Translations under genes and position numbers: made by a program
The notes under the pieces: generated by a model
The model's input: the letters and a program-made list of their open reading frames with translations, nothing else
Told to the model about the DNA's origin: nothing
Database searches by the model: none
NCBI GenBank assembly: GCA_021234155.1
Contig: JAJEKV010000041.1
Span: 12,592,689 to 12,656,688, forward strand
Reading direction: 5' to 3'
DNA length: 64,000 bases
DNA from: Isoetes taiwanensis
Taxonomy: Eukaryota; Streptophyta; Lycopodiopsida; Isoetales; Isoetaceae
Part shown: positions 1-12,300 of the stretch, one piece after another
How positions within the stretch are numbered: position 1 is the first letter of the stretch
Layout of the letters: the number at the start of each line of letters is the position of its first letter

Positions 1-2450
1 AGGCTGATTTCATTTGGGGACTGAGTGGATCTTGAGCAACAAAAAGGTCATTTCCTATTTCTCTCTTCTTCCTCTTTTCTGCATTTCCCTTCTTGCATGA
101 AGAGTAGCAAGTTAAGTTGACCAGCACTTAATTTTCTGCGTTTTTAAAGGTTTGATCTTCGAATGCAAGTCATAGAGCTTTTATGGATTGCATATCTCGA
201 TGTAAACAGTCTGTTTGAGTTAAATAGAGGTCGTAAAGGGTTTTTTTTTTGAGCGGTATATCTCTACAATCAATACGAGAATATAATACTTGACTCACCG
301 TTCTTTGCGAACTTCTTGCAGACAACAAGGCAGAAAATAAAGTCTTAATAAAGACGACAAAGTAGAGCAGAGATGCTGGGACTTTTGGATTGCAGCCGCC
401 ACAATGGTAGAGATGATTTTCTATAAGAAGTAATTGCCTTTTATCTCTACCATAGTTTGTATGTCTGATCTCATCCAACTTTTGCAGGTAATGGAGTAAT
501 TGATGGAAAACGAATGGTTAAATGAATGAGCTGAGATGAAGGAAACCATCACCTTTAGTGAGCCCGTGGAGGTAATTCATGGAACAAGTTCCTCCCTGCT
601 TAAGATTTAGATTTGACTTATTGTAACCAATTATTTAGGATTACATATCGTTGAAAGCAGTCCTTCCAGCATATTAGTACAACTTTGAAGCTATGTTAAT
701 ATTCTATGTAACTCTAGGCATATGCTACCGGCCATATTCATCCCCTTTTAATATATACATGAACATGAGTTTGTGCATTGAGTTCAAGTGCACCCTTGAC
801 CTTTGATGCTTGCTTGGGTGTTAAATGATTACCATTTCCAGGGCTACATGTTAGGCTAGACTGCATATTGAAAATTGCAGCTGAAGTTTGTAGGGGATCA
901 AAATCAGGGTATTAAAGAGTGGCTAAAATTCGCCAAATGGCTATTTTTTAGACATTTGGCTAATTTTCATGGCTAAAGTTAATAAAGGTCATTTTTTAAG
1001 AAAAAACATAATTTAGCCATTCCAAAAGGGGGGAGTTTTTAGATGCTTAGGGTTTAGCCGGGATTCTTTGTTGCATGATGTATTGAATCGCCTTCGCTGA
1101 AGCTGATTAGGTGCACCCTGATCAATTCAAATAGCCATGCCCAATCTATTCACGGACATCCTTCATTTAGAAATCGCCATTAGCTACCTCAATCATGCTT
1201 TGATAGATATTGAATTTAAATCTACAAGTTATCTAGATGAGCATTTTAAGCTTTAGGCAATAGTGACTTTTTCTTGCAATTCTTGATCCTAAAGGATTTC
1301 CTGCACCAAATTAGCCATTTGAATGCATTTTGGCCCCAACTTAAATATGTGTGGCATTCATGTACTAATGAGTGCTCAAAGTTTGAATTTAAATAGTTGC
1401 ATTTTAGCTGAAGATCAAGAAAAATTCACTGACATCGGAATTCCATGTTATATAAAATTTACATTTTAGCCAAGTGGGAAGATAACTAAAGGGCTTTATT
1501 TTATCAAATTTTGCCAAGAAAATAATCTATGAACTTTTGTTTTTGATAGGTTTAGCCAACCTTAAAATGAATAGAAAAATATTTAGGGCCCTTAAAATTT
1601 ACCCTGATCAAAATAACATGGTTAGATTGCAACTGCCAAAATAGTATCATAATTAAGGATTAGTTTGACATTCTTTCAATGAAAAAAATTCATTAAATTT
1701 TATTTTCAATCCAACTTACGTAGGCTTGATAGTAGCAAATTTATACTGTAAATGTACATTAAACTTCATGTGCGTAAGCAAGGTTACTTAAGAAAAACGT
1801 TGCCCTCTTACAATATGAACGACTTAACATTAGCTGATAAGTTCATTGACGGGTTTCTAACTAAGCCCAACGTTGATTACCATGAGTTGATAAGTTCATT
1901 ACCAGACTTCTAACTGAGCCCAGAGCCCAAAGGACAAACAATGATAACTTCTCTATGGATTTGCCTAATCCTATCTTTTAAATTTGGTTTTTCCGGTTAT
2001 GTAGAAAACGTTTTGGAATTTTTGATAAGCTATTTTACTAAGGTTTTTAAGGTTTTTAAATACCGGAAAAACTTCCCGACATCCAGAAATTAAAAAAAAA
2101 AACTCCCCATAGTTATTTGGGTCGTGCATATCCAGCATGCTCTTCGTGCCTCTTTTGGTAAGATCCGAGACTGTTGTGCTGGAGGTTGCATGCCCAGCCT
2201 GAGGCTAGATTAGTATGGGCCCAGGGGTTTCGGCTTCATTTCGATTTCAGATAGTCTTTGGTCATTCCTTGAGGGCCGCCATGATTCGCCTGCATAACCG
2301 AGTTAGGGCTTGCCTTGCTGAAGGATGAACTGTGAGTAAGGATTTATGAAGAATAGAAGTCAGAAATTATGGAAACCCGTGAAGAAGCTTCATTCGTTAA
2401 GGTTTGGTTATTTCGTCTGCTCCTCATCTCCAATATTAGTCACATCAAAT
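1..2450. other. AT-rich intergenic stretch, no gene recognised
   Basis: Short frames on both strands lack recognisable domains, and there is no convincing splice structure. The interval is AT-rich, with homopolymer runs near 240 and 2090. I see no tRNA, rRNA or transposon domain. The left edge may cut a gene whose coding part lies outside the window. Confidence 0.5.
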
Positions 2451-2459
2451 TCATCTTAA

Positions 2460-4440
2460 GCTAGAAGTGCACAGCTCCTACCACTGTGGCCGCAGAGTTA
2501 TCCACAGTTCACTCAGACATCCTATTCCTTCTGTAAAAGAAAAGGTGAAGATTGTCCTCCTTCTGTTCACTAGGACTTCGATGCAGGTAAGTCTTCAAAT
2601 GGGGCTCTTGCAATCTGCATCTATCTCTGTAATTTTCAAGTCCAAATTATTCTTGAGACCTACATTCTGTTATGTATATTAGTGCTCGTATTTGTCTTCA
2701 TGCTTGACTTTGGCAACCTCATAACACCAACTCACAGGGGCCTGCGTACTGGGGGAACACATTTCTCATAGGCAAACATAATTACTGTTCGTTCTCAGAG
2801 ATCTCCAGTTCTTTTCTACATGCCATGTTCAGAATTCCTCATCTGAGCTCATGCTTGCTATGGAAGGAGCTCCTTTTGTTACCCATATCTGGATCATTAT
2901 TTTTCTTATGAAAAGCACGATGTACTTTTCAAGAAAGCACATTGTTCTTTCAATTATCAAGTATTGTGGCATTCAACAAGTTTTTCTGCACCACATCAGG
3001 CTTGCTTGCATTCTGGAGTTATATTTCATCTTTATGCAGTTGTAATCTGGACATGTATTTGTTTCATAGTGATTTCAAATTTGTTCTATTTTTACATGTG
3101 TTGCAGGTGGCGATGGATGGAACCATGCATATTGCCACAACATGGAAGGCGGGTAGATAGTAACCTAGGTTAGTGCTTTGTCAATGCGTGCAATAAATGT
3201 GTTGAAGCAGTTTGGGTAGATGCATGCATTCGGATTATGGGAAACCATATTTTGTGATTGTATTTGAAGGCATGTAAGTCTGGGCTTTTGTAAAACGTAT
3301 CATCTTTTATTTTGGTTTGCCAAGGATACTCTTTTCTACACTTGACTGTTCGGATTTGTGTCAGCATGCAGACATTAAAAACATCTGCTATCTATGTCCT
3401 TAAGCTATCTAAGTGCATTATTTGATGACTTGGACAGAATTATATTGTAGGACACGAATGTAGAAGCTGCTATTGGTGGCCTTTGCCCTCTTTACTTGCC
3501 AAGTAAGTCCAAGTACTTTTCATACACTCTACTTGCTGAGTAAGTCGAACTACTTCTTATACATGCCTGGGATTTTGTAGTTGCCCAGTAAGTTGAACTA
3601 CTATTTATACATGTCTGGGATTTTGTAAAATTTGTCATTATCTTTCGCTTTGCTTTCAATAAGGATACTCTTTTTTGCTTTTGAGTGTTCACATTTGTGC
3701 CAGCATGCAGACATAAAAAACATCCATTATCTATGCACTTAAAATTCTAATGCCCCATTTGATGACTTTGACAGAATTATATGGTATTGCAAGGTGGCCT
3801 TTATCCTATTTACTTGCCAATGGTATTTCACGTTCATTAACCTACATTCACATCCAAAATGTGGCTACTGTTTTGGAAGGACCAAACCCACATTCTTGCA
3901 TGCATAATGGAAAATCAAACAGGTAGAGCTCTCTGTTTTACAAATTTGGTTGATTCAAAACAAGTGTACTTGCTTCTGAGGCAGTATGTATGATTGTTCA
4001 AGTAAAAAGTTGTACTGGCAAGGGGCGTGTATTGTTTGGTCTCAACATCTGCTGATTATATGCACAACTGCAAAGGTTGCTACAAGAAAAGTAGACACCA
4101 AGATTCTACATGATTGTCCATAAGGTACATTTGTGATGTGTCTATCCTATGTTTAGGCTACTCAGATTTCCTCATTTCGAACTGGAAATGCTTTTCATTG
4201 GTTGTTCATTGGCTTTTATAAATTATTCTCTTTGTTCATTCACATCTTTGAAACGTTGAACTTATAGGTCTTGCATGATGGCCTGGGATGCAAAATTGAT
4301 AAGGCAGTGATATCTAGCGGTGGAAAGACATGCTGGCAGTGTAGCAGAAGAGAAGAAGAGGATTTTGAGGCTCATTGGGACAAGATATGTTTTCTAAGTT
4401 GCGCCACAACATTGGCAAGTCGGATTAAATTGATAGATTG
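2460..4440 (+). other. Possible transcribed region with weak exon-like pieces
   Basis: Three weak signals suggest a decayed or unrecognised spliced gene. An open segment from about 2467 ends at ATGCAG/GTAAGT near 2586, which fits a plant donor. A TGTTGCAG acceptor near 3106 precedes a short frame reading VAMDGTMHIATTWKAGR and a stop. A frame near 4286-4430 reads GGKTCWQCSRREEEDF, which faintly recalls the start of a CxxC zinc-finger (zf-4CXXC_R1 type) but lacks the further cysteine pairs. No exon chain can be joined with confidence, so the pieces may be unrelated. Confidence 0.15.
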
Positions 4441-5025
4441 ACTCAGCTTTGTGATCAGTCTTTGTCAATTTACTTGAGCATTTGGTTGCCCCCTCTACAT
4501 TTGGTCTGGTCTTCGGGTTTCCAGAGCCATTGCGTTTCTCCTATGGAGAACTACATTTTGGTATCCCTCAGATTCCAAGTCCTTGATGCATTTTTCTATT
4601 TTCTATTTGAAGTTCTGCCGATGATTGAAGAATCTATTACATCTTTGTCCCTCAAATTGCAGGTCCATGCATCTGCCTTCTATTTTTTAATTGGAATAAT
4701 TGCCCCATCTATTAACAACTACATCTACAATTCCACTTAATTGCCAATATTAGTTGTGTATTAAGATAGAAATGCCAGTGACCAAATATGGAGGAGAAGA
4801 GCATCCTTTCACATCCTTTTACCAAGACTCTATAATGCACTATAACCGTTGACAGATTGTATATTTTTCCTATTTGTAGTGCTCAAGACCACAACATCCC
4901 TTTTGCGTGTATCCCTCATGTTGGGGTTGTTACTCTTCAAGGTACCTTTTGCATATATTTTAACACCCTAATAGTCGCTTATGTTACTTGGATCCTATAT
5001 ATAATTTAACAAGCGATTTAAATGT

Positions 5026-5207
5026 TGGACTTGAGGCATCTGCCTTTATTCATATCAACAAATGGGATAATATTCCACTATCAGGGGAGGGCCATAATGT
5101 TAAATGGACTTGAGGCGTCTACCTTTATTCATATCAACAAATGGTATAATATTCCATATTCAACAAATGGTATAATATTCCACTAAGAAATATATCAGGG
5201 GAGGGTC
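5026..5207. repeat. Imperfect direct duplication, about 79 bp period
   Basis: The segment starting TGGACTTGAGGC at 5026 recurs at 5105 with few changes. Inside the second copy a shorter piece (CAACAAATGGTATAATATTCC) is duplicated again. Both copies end near TCAGGGGAGGG. It is non-coding. Confidence 0.75.
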
Positions 5208-5755
5208 ATTTTGAGATGGCATGTAAAGTCAAGAGTATTTACAATACTAAATCCTCAAAGCTTTGTTTGACATTGTGTTTGATATCCGCAAAGTTTACTC
5301 ATCACATTGTTCATAGTGTAGGTGTAGGGAATTAATTCTTGATTTCGTCCACATGTAGAAACATGTATAAAAACTTACAATTGTATTTTCCCAAAGTTTT
5401 GTTTCACATGCGGGAACTTTTTCCAAAGTTTTGTTTTGACATGTGGGAAGTTTACTCATTATAACATTGTACGTGATGTAGATGTAGAGAACAAATGCAT
5501 GATGTTGTCTCAAGTGTAAAGACGCATATATAAGTGCACAGTTCATTGTTTTAACAACTGCATTAATGCAGGCTCATGGGTGCAATGATCAATAAGAACA
5601 AGGGTCATCCTTGCACATGGAGTGCACTATTATTACTTCAATTCTCAGATGATTTATTAGCCCAATTTCATTACACCAGTTGAACTGAATAAAAAGCCAT
5701 TGATAATTGCACGTTTATATGATATTGTATATTTATATGATGTACGTTTATTATT

Positions 5756-5790
5756 CCCGTGGACGTAAAAAATCCCTTTTTATTTTACCA
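5756..5790 (+). repeat. LINE 3'-tail-like motif (CCCGTGGACGTAAAAAATC)
   Basis: The 19-bp motif matches, in reverse complement, the 3' end of the L1-type element near 43030-43050. It also resembles the block before a TTCTA repeat at 36786-36830. No LINE coding sequence is visible upstream, so this is probably a short 5'-truncated LINE end. Confidence 0.45.
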
Positions 5791-6228
5791 AATTAGTAAC
5801 CATAGTTAATTTGCAATATGCATTTCCATCACAAAGCTATTAATGCATATAAAATATGGATTGCACGTGCCAGGCAACTTTCAGTTCTACATCCGTAACA
5901 TGCTCCAACATGATAACTTTTGCAAAATGCAAGTAATGTTAACTACCAAATTCAAACTAAGTTGAATGTCTAGATTTTGTAAATGCAAAAACCAATAGAA
6001 ACAATCAGTTTATCCCAAAGTTAAAGCATCTCCTTTTGTTCCTAGATAAGAACATTTTATATATTAATATATTTTATTATCCACTCCTATGTCTATGTAA
6101 CTCAAATTGAGAAATCCATAAAAGATCTAGAAGAAGAAATAATTGCAAATCCAACTAATTATTGAAAAGCAACATCATCTACAAATGAAAGGAATCAGGT
6201 TCCATTCTCAAAACAGAAACATATTTAT

Positions 6229-6245
6229 GCCCGGCAACGCCGGGC
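6229..6245. repeat. Hairpin repeat unit 1 (GCCCGGCAACGCCGGGC)
   Basis: This is a perfect 7-bp-stem inverted repeat followed by ACCCATTACTAGT. The same stem-loop with the same downstream words recurs at 6324 and 6607. Confidence 0.8.
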
Positions 6246-6323
6246 ACCCATTACTAGTTATATTTAATTTATGACAAGGAGTTTGAATTGAATAGGCTTC
6301 GTTCACACAAGTTCCCAACTTAT

Positions 6324-6340
6324 GCCCAGCAATGTTGGGC
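6324..6340. repeat. Hairpin repeat unit 2
   Basis: GCCCAGCAATGTTGGGC followed by ACCGTTACTA. It is a variant of unit 1 in which the stem mostly still pairs. It is preceded by ACTTAT, as unit 3 is. Confidence 0.75.
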
Positions 6341-6606
6341 ACCGTTACTATTGACAATATGTTAGTGTTGATAAACCCCAAGAATACATATAGGGTTTGC
6401 CATCATCATGGTACATGCCAAACTTGGAGAAGGCCAAAGAGCCCTCAGTTATATCAGAGAAATGTAATTACAAGTTTCGACCATTTGCAAGTCACCAAAT
6501 TATGCCTAACATCACTGGGCTTATTGATTAAGAATAATGAGCTAAAACCAATCCGCTAGGGCATCTCATCATTCTTTTGAATATCATTTACACATTCTTA
6601 ACTTAT

Positions 6607-6623
6607 GCCCAGCAACGCTGGGT
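6607..6623. repeat. Hairpin repeat unit 3
   Basis: GCCCAGCAACGCTGGGT followed by ACCATTACTAG and preceded by ACTTAT. A fourth, degenerate form (GCCTAACATCACTGGGC) lies near 6504-6520. Confidence 0.75.
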
Positions 6624-6809
6624 ACCATTACTAGTACTCATATATGTAAATATGATTGTCATATAGATGCAAAAGTGTAGTTCCACAAGGTTAGGCTCAA
6701 ACTCGCAACCCTCTAGTTACAAATCATGCACCTTTGCCAAATGAACTAACAATACTTGTTAAAGACATTCTCTTACGTTTTCTTCATATGCGAAGTTATT
6801 TACAGGAGG

Positions 6810-6827
6810 TTCTAGAATATTCTAGAA
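6810..6827 (+). promoter_or_regulatory. Perfect four-unit heat-shock element
   Basis: TTCtaGAAtaTTCtaGAA matches the alternating nTTCn/nGAAn consensus bound by trimeric heat-shock factors, with four correctly spaced units and no mismatch. It lies 71 bp upstream of a TATA box, a geometry seen in heat-shock promoters. Function is inferred; the match is seen directly. Confidence 0.7.
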
Positions 6828-6898
6828 TCTACATGCATGCGCGACACTTCACGCGATCTCGTCCACTAGAGTGGTGCGATATGAATCGTTGGACTAGA

Positions 6899-6906
6899 TA
6901 TATATA
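6899..6906 (+). promoter_or_regulatory. TATA box downstream of the heat-shock element
   Basis: TATATATA followed by CAGAAGCC. A start site about 30 bp downstream would place the transcript start near 6930-6940, upstream of the gag remnant. Confidence 0.5.
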
Positions 6907-7239
6907 CAGAAGCCTCATTCTTGTTGAAACATTCTAGTTCAACGCCAGTCTTGAGCTTTCTAGGCCTCTGTCTTGTGTTCATGCTTGCCTTCAAACCATT
7001 GTATTCTTGATTCCTCATTGTATATCAGATTCTTTACCGATCTTCCCATATTTCTTGGTATTTTCTACGTATTTCCTTATTTCGTATAGGTTCATGATAC
7101 TCCGAAGCAGAATCCCCTATACCGATTCTTGTCTGCTTTGATCTTAAGTATTTCTTTATCTATATTTGGTGGCTTTTGTCTTTATGGAGGAGATTTCATC
7201 CTTATTTATAGCAGGTCCAACAGCTTGTTCAAGTATGCT

Positions 7240-7990
7240 AGCAGTTGCAGTCGGACAATAAAAAGAGAGAACAGTTTGAGAGCAGTTTGCCTTGCAAGAA
7301 TATGCTTCTAGCTCTGGATCGGGGGTATCAGACCCTAAATTTAGCTTGCCCAAGAAGTTTGATGGCACTTGATCCAAGTTTCGTGGTTTTTGAATTAGAT
7401 CTGACTTCTGATTCAGATCCATCCTCATAGATATCCCACGATCCAGGAACACGTTGGATTGATTGGTTTTTTCCTCGCAGGGCTAGCTCTAGTTTATGCA
7501 TCTAAATTCCATCAAACTGCAATTGATACTACCTGGGATGATGATGCTCTCTGTGATTGTTTTTGAAGAGGACTTTGTGAGGATATCCAGGACATATTAT
7601 TAAACATGGAGAATCCCAAAACATTGGATGAAGCTAAAAAAATTGCAGTTCGCAGTGATAATCGACTCTTTGAACATAAGCAAGATATATGTAGTCAGGA
7701 CTTACATCCATCCCGGTTCTAGTTGTAGAGTTCAACAGGCACGGGTCTGAACATATGCAGATTGATTGTGTGGTTGGAGGGCCTTTGTTTGCTGCTTGAA
7801 GCAGTGCCAGAAGGCTAATCTTTATCTTTATTGCATTAAGACCAGACATATTGCTCATGGATGTCTTGTGAATTGTTGCAATCATTTGAGAAACTTCACG
7901 GGCTGGTCCAAGTAGTAGGAATCTCTTCATCAGTGGCTGCCATTTCTCGAACTCCCTCCCCCATTACATGAAAAAGGATATATTTCATCT
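7240..7990 (+). pseudogene. Decayed Ty3/Gypsy gag
   Basis: Frames interrupted by stops read in order: an LQSDNKKREQFE-like helical piece; PKKFDGTxSKFRGF, which matches the start of Ty3-type gag core; the central block ALVYASKF; then WDDDALCDCF and RGLCEDIQDILL, the typical end of the Retrotrans_gag domain; then LDEAKKIAVRSDNRLFE. A ruined zinc knuckle (LYCIKTRHIAHGC-like) follows near 7830. In life this protein would package retroelement RNA into cytoplasmic particles. Stops and frameshifts rule out function. Pol domains are absent downstream, so this is a truncated copy. It sits downstream of the HSE/TATA leader on the same strand. Confidence 0.6.
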
Positions 7991-8685
7991 AATAAGGTTG
8001 GTACGATCTTTTTTCTTCTTTTATAAATTTGGTGCAGAAACAACAACAGGAGACAACTTGTTGTGCAGGCCATCTTCCTGGCTATAATCGTATGTTCCTC
8101 CCTATTATTTCCACCCTGAAGGATATATAACAACTTTACCATATCAAAGTCTTCATTTCAAACTGCTAATCATTTCTTTCTTTGGCAGGAACATCTTACT
8201 GTGCATCCCATCTTCCTAGCCCATCTGACATTTGCAAGGTGATTCAATCTTCCAACGTCACTGGGGTGATTCCTATGAATGAGCGATTGCAAATCTCATA
8301 ATATTCCCACATATATTCGCTCAGCCACATTCTCCACCGTCAGCACAATTTGTGATGGGGTCAAATGCCCTTTTCCACGTCAGCATATGATTCTCAAATG
8401 ATTGTACCAAGTCAATATACAAGTCAAGGTAAATATGATCCTAAGCAAGATTATAAAACATATAAAATAGTTACAATTAATAGAAGCATAGCCAATGCTA
8501 TGGTTCTCTTCTTATATAGAAGAGAACCATCATTCTAGAGATAGGGACGCCAGTTTTAGCGCCAGCTCTCTTTTGGACCCAAACTTTTTTTGGCACAAGC
8601 CTGCTATAGCACAAGCTTTCTTTGGCTCTTTCTCCCATAAAAGCCTTGTGTCTTCCTGCATTCCTCATTGGTATTTCCTCTAAGC

Positions 8686-8911
8686 TGAATCTTGTTGTTG
8701 TACGGAGTTTTTCTATGTCAGTCATTCTCATTAGCTAGATTTCTCCTTCTTCTCTATGCAGTTTCTTTAGTTTTTACTTAGTACTAAATCATCTCCCTTG
8801 AATCTTCTTGTTGTACGGAGTTTTTCTATGTCAGCCATTCTCATTAGCTAGATTTCTCCTTCTTCTCTATGCAGTTTCTTTAGTTTTTACTTAGTACTAG
8901 ATCATCTCCCT
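8686..8911. repeat. Tandem duplication of 113 bp, two copies
   Basis: Copy 1 is 8686-8798 and copy 2 is 8799-8911. Both begin TGAATCTT and end ATCATCTCCCT, with only a few substitutions. It is non-coding and probably recent. Confidence 0.9.
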
Positions 8912-9300
8912 CTATATGCTGCATCACTTTACAAGCTTTTCTGGCATTCAAGCAGTCTGCAATCCTTCTTCTACCAGATTCATAAGCTTTTCTCTGATCA
9001 TGCAAGATAACGGATCCCTTTGTATCTGGTGTTGGAACTGGATTTGCTTGTCATGCCGTTTTAAAAATGGATGGATATGGATGACTTCCCTGGTTTTTCA
9101 AACTGTTTCGGGCAAGTGGGCTGCCGTCCCTGAACAGGTCAGATCTATGGGCGATGGCTACATCTATGTACAGGTTTATGCTTTTTGCTAGGTTTCTGCA
9201 GGAATAAACACGATAAAATAAACATTTAGCTTGCAAAACTAATATCTGATTGTGTGGATATATTGGTTGTGCCTTTGATCTCTCATTGTGGAGATGCAAG
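8912..9300. other. No recognised gene
   Basis: Short frames on both strands, for example around 8916-9191, have no recognisable domain. Composition shifts gradually toward the T-rich block that follows. Confidence 0.4.
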
Positions 9301-11650
9301 TTTAAGTGTTGTGGGCATCAACTCATGGGTAAGAAAGTTGTGAATCATTGACAATGTTTTTGGACCTTGGAATCGAGAGGAGGTTTGTTAATCTTTGTGG
9401 ATCTTGGATGCCTTAGAAAGTTTTTATTGCAGATGCAACTTCACCTAGATGCCTTCAAGATTTTCGTTGCACTTGTAGTCTGCCAAATTGTTGCATAGGC
9501 TGTTCTATTTGGGCCTTGTTTATTTTGTCAAGTTGTTTTTGTGGAGTGCATTTTTCCACTTGTACATCTTGCTTTGAGCCAGACTTGGTTGTTAGAGATG
9601 TCTTTAGATGCTTTGTTGGTCTAGGGTTGTTTTTGTGCCTTCTTAGTTTTGTCCATCCAGGTATAGTTGTGTTTACCCATGCTTGCACAACTCTAGTACC
9701 TACTTTTTGTGTTGTAAATATTTGAACGCCTCAACTTTTTTGTCTCGGAGTGGTTGGTCGGGGTTTACGCCCATCAATCCCTTTTTTTTGGAGGTCGTGT
9801 ATTGGTCAGGTTGGAATGTGTGCCCCCTTTTTATTAGATTCATTTCGATGACAATTTTAGTGTTTGATGGTTCTCCTTTGTTCAGTTGCCGCTGATGTGC
9901 ATAAGCTTGGAGTCTAGGGTCAGTCTTGGGTCTTACACCATCAATTCCTTGGATGCCTAGTGCTTGCGTGGGTTATGTGAAGATATATTGCTTAGGCTTG
10001 TTTGTAGTTGGTAGTTAAGAGATGGGTCTTTTATAACATAGTGCTTTTTGGTTGCTCTTCTTGTTTTATGCTTGTAGAGTCGGCATGTTGGCCTGGGTTC
10101 TTGTTCTGTCAATCCCTTGTCTTTGATGGATCTTCATAGGTTGGGTGCGTGTCTCTTAATTTCATGTTTTAAACATGCCATCTTGTTTTGAGTTCTTGCT
10201 TTCAGTTTCTCCTTTAAGTGAGATAGTTGGATTGTAAAGTCTTGGGTCTTATGTTCCTAGATTAAAAGCATAGCTTAGATGCTTTAGGTGGCCCTTGGAT
10301 TGTGTTGTTTGATTTGGTTTTATAAGGCTTTGTTGGTTTTTGAGGCATTTTGAGTCTAGGGTCTGTTGTCATGCTTCTTGGGTCCAGTACAGCATAGCCT
10401 AGATGCTTTTTTGTATCTTTTATGAACAGTTGATCCTTGTTCTTATTCCATGTTTTCCAGTTTTTGCAGTTTGTTGCATAGGTTGGTTTGTTTGGACATA
10501 ATTTCATGATTCTTGTCGAGTTGTTAGGTCATAAAGGTTAGGCTTTTTTGGTGTGGAAAGTATTTTTGTTTGCTTGTGTTTCACTTTGAGGCAGGCTTGG
10601 TTTGAGGTATTCCCATGAGGGTTGTTGGTTCTAAAGGTTTTTTTGGATGCCAGTATCCCACCCAATTTTTACATGTTGGATGGTTTTCTTAATGGTTTGC
10701 TTTGTTATTTTTCACCGGATATGGTTTTTCCGGCTCTGGCTTGTCCCTTCAACACGAGGTTGCTTAAGGACCAGGCATTAACAAGCTCGATGTTTATTGA
10801 AGAACAAGATATAGCTTTTTATTCATCTTGGATTAGGCAAGTATGTTTCACATAGTGTTTGGTGCTTATATTGTCGACTCAACCACATCAGGCTTCTTTT
10901 CTCGTAAGCTTTTATATTTTTAAGATTTCGTTGTTGTTTGACATCTTAGTCTCGTTCCGGCGGCTAGCACATACGGTGCCTCGACCACTTGTACCGGTTC
11001 AAGTTTTTTTTTGCTATCGAATGCCCTAAATTGAGCTAATATTTGTTTATATGTTTCTTTTCCTTGAAATGGTATTCCGTGGATGCATGCTCTAGGTCCT
11101 TGCAGATTTCTTTGTTCCTTGAGCATTCTCTATTCTGCAGTAGTGCGTCTATACATGTGCTATAACCATGTACCCAATTCTAAGATAGAGTGGATTTATG
11201 CTGGCTTAGTCTTTTAGCTTTGTTTCTTTTTTGGGTCTTATCATGCGATGGTTTCTTAATATGCTGTTTTTTAAAAGATGTATTCTACTTAAGTTGGCTT
11301 GGTATCGGAAATTTCCCTCGAAATTGTAGTCCGTGCATGCACTATAGTCTCATCTTTACCATGTTTGATGTCATTATCTAGACAGTTTGGTTTAGATACC
11401 TATTCTATTATTAGCTCTACAGTTCATGTGTACATGCATCTTCTGCTCCGCCCTGGCATTTATCTCGGTAATTACATGGTTCATTTTTTTAAAGTGCATA
11501 TTCTATTTTATATTTCATCGGTTGAAATAGTTCATTTGTAAAGTACATATGTACATGCACTTGTCAAATGGCAAATCCTGTTTGGCCCTCTTGTTATTCG
11601 CTAAATGACTCGTTTTGATAGACCCATGCACCGATTCCCTCATCTTGGAC
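9300..11650. repeat. T-rich, internally repetitive non-coding block
   Basis: The plus strand is strongly T-rich. Diverged words recur: GTTGCATAGG at about 9493 and 10472, AGTCTAGGGTC at about 9910 and 10350, and TGGATGCC/TAGATGCTTT words at irregular spacing. This suggests decayed tandem units of roughly 0.4-1 kb. Open frames here are stop-poor because of composition and carry no domains. Confidence 0.5.
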
Positions 11651-12300
11651 TTGTCAAGTACTTGTGATATGCCACTTCATACAAGTGATGCCAAATCCTA
11701 GGCATGTTTAGTAAATGGCAGGGGTTTATATCTCCTTGATGATAGGATGGAAATTGGATGTGGTGGGAGACACTAATTTTACGGTTAAGTATCTATTTCA
11801 CTTTGCTCTTTTGGTTTTTGCATTTTCTACTGATGAGTTCGCTTTGCACAGGAGCATTTTCCCTAACATTTTTCATTCTTTAGCGTGGGAGCATCCATTT
11901 GGGCATAAAGTAACTTCGGTCGAATCTCTAATTCTTTGCTTGGCTATTCCCTGTTTTTCTATCTTTGCAGTCTATGGTAGCATCCTTGGCACCATAGGTT
12001 TCTTAGTTGAGGGATGCCCGTTTGCTTTTCCATTTCCATTGTTTTCTCTTTGGAATTTGTTGATTTCGTTTTGCAGGTTATGGGGTTCCCAGTCATCGCT
12101 AATTTATTTTTGCAGTTACATGGTTCGTTGGTTTAGTTAGAAATGGCTCATTTCTCTCCATTCTCTCCTGCCTGCAGTTTCATTTGGTACTCTCTATGGT
12201 TGCTCTATTTCTTTTACCTCATGACTTTTCCTCCTTCCTTCCCTTTTGCATAAATGTCTTGTCCCATTCAACCTTTGTTGCATCAGTGGTACAAATTGCT
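11650..12300. other. T-rich stretch, no gene recognised
   Basis: The longest frame (about 11715-12140, plus) is phenylalanine- and leucine-rich, as expected from a T-rich strand. It has no signal peptide logic, domain or splice support, so I treat it as non-coding. Confidence 0.5.

Larger units (their letters stand above)
6675..7120 (+). repeat. LTR-like leader of a decayed Gypsy element
   Basis: The stretch starts with TG, holds a heat-shock-type element and a TATA box, and precedes Gypsy gag remnants on the same strand, so it is placed where a 5' LTR and leader would be. No second LTR copy was found in the window and the boundaries are not proven. A degraded primer-binding-site-like sequence may lie near 7094. 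It could also be an ordinary promoter captured beside a gag fragment. Confidence 0.35.

Noticed and set aside
6229-6623. Hairpin repeats as a CRISPR array or terminators
   Set aside because: Spacing is irregular, the genome is eukaryotic and there is no spacer structure or T-tract terminator logic.
11715-12140. 141-codon frame rich in Phe, Leu and Ser, apparently membrane-like
   Set aside because: It arises from T-rich composition within the repeat block and shows no conserved motif, splice signal or codon bias.
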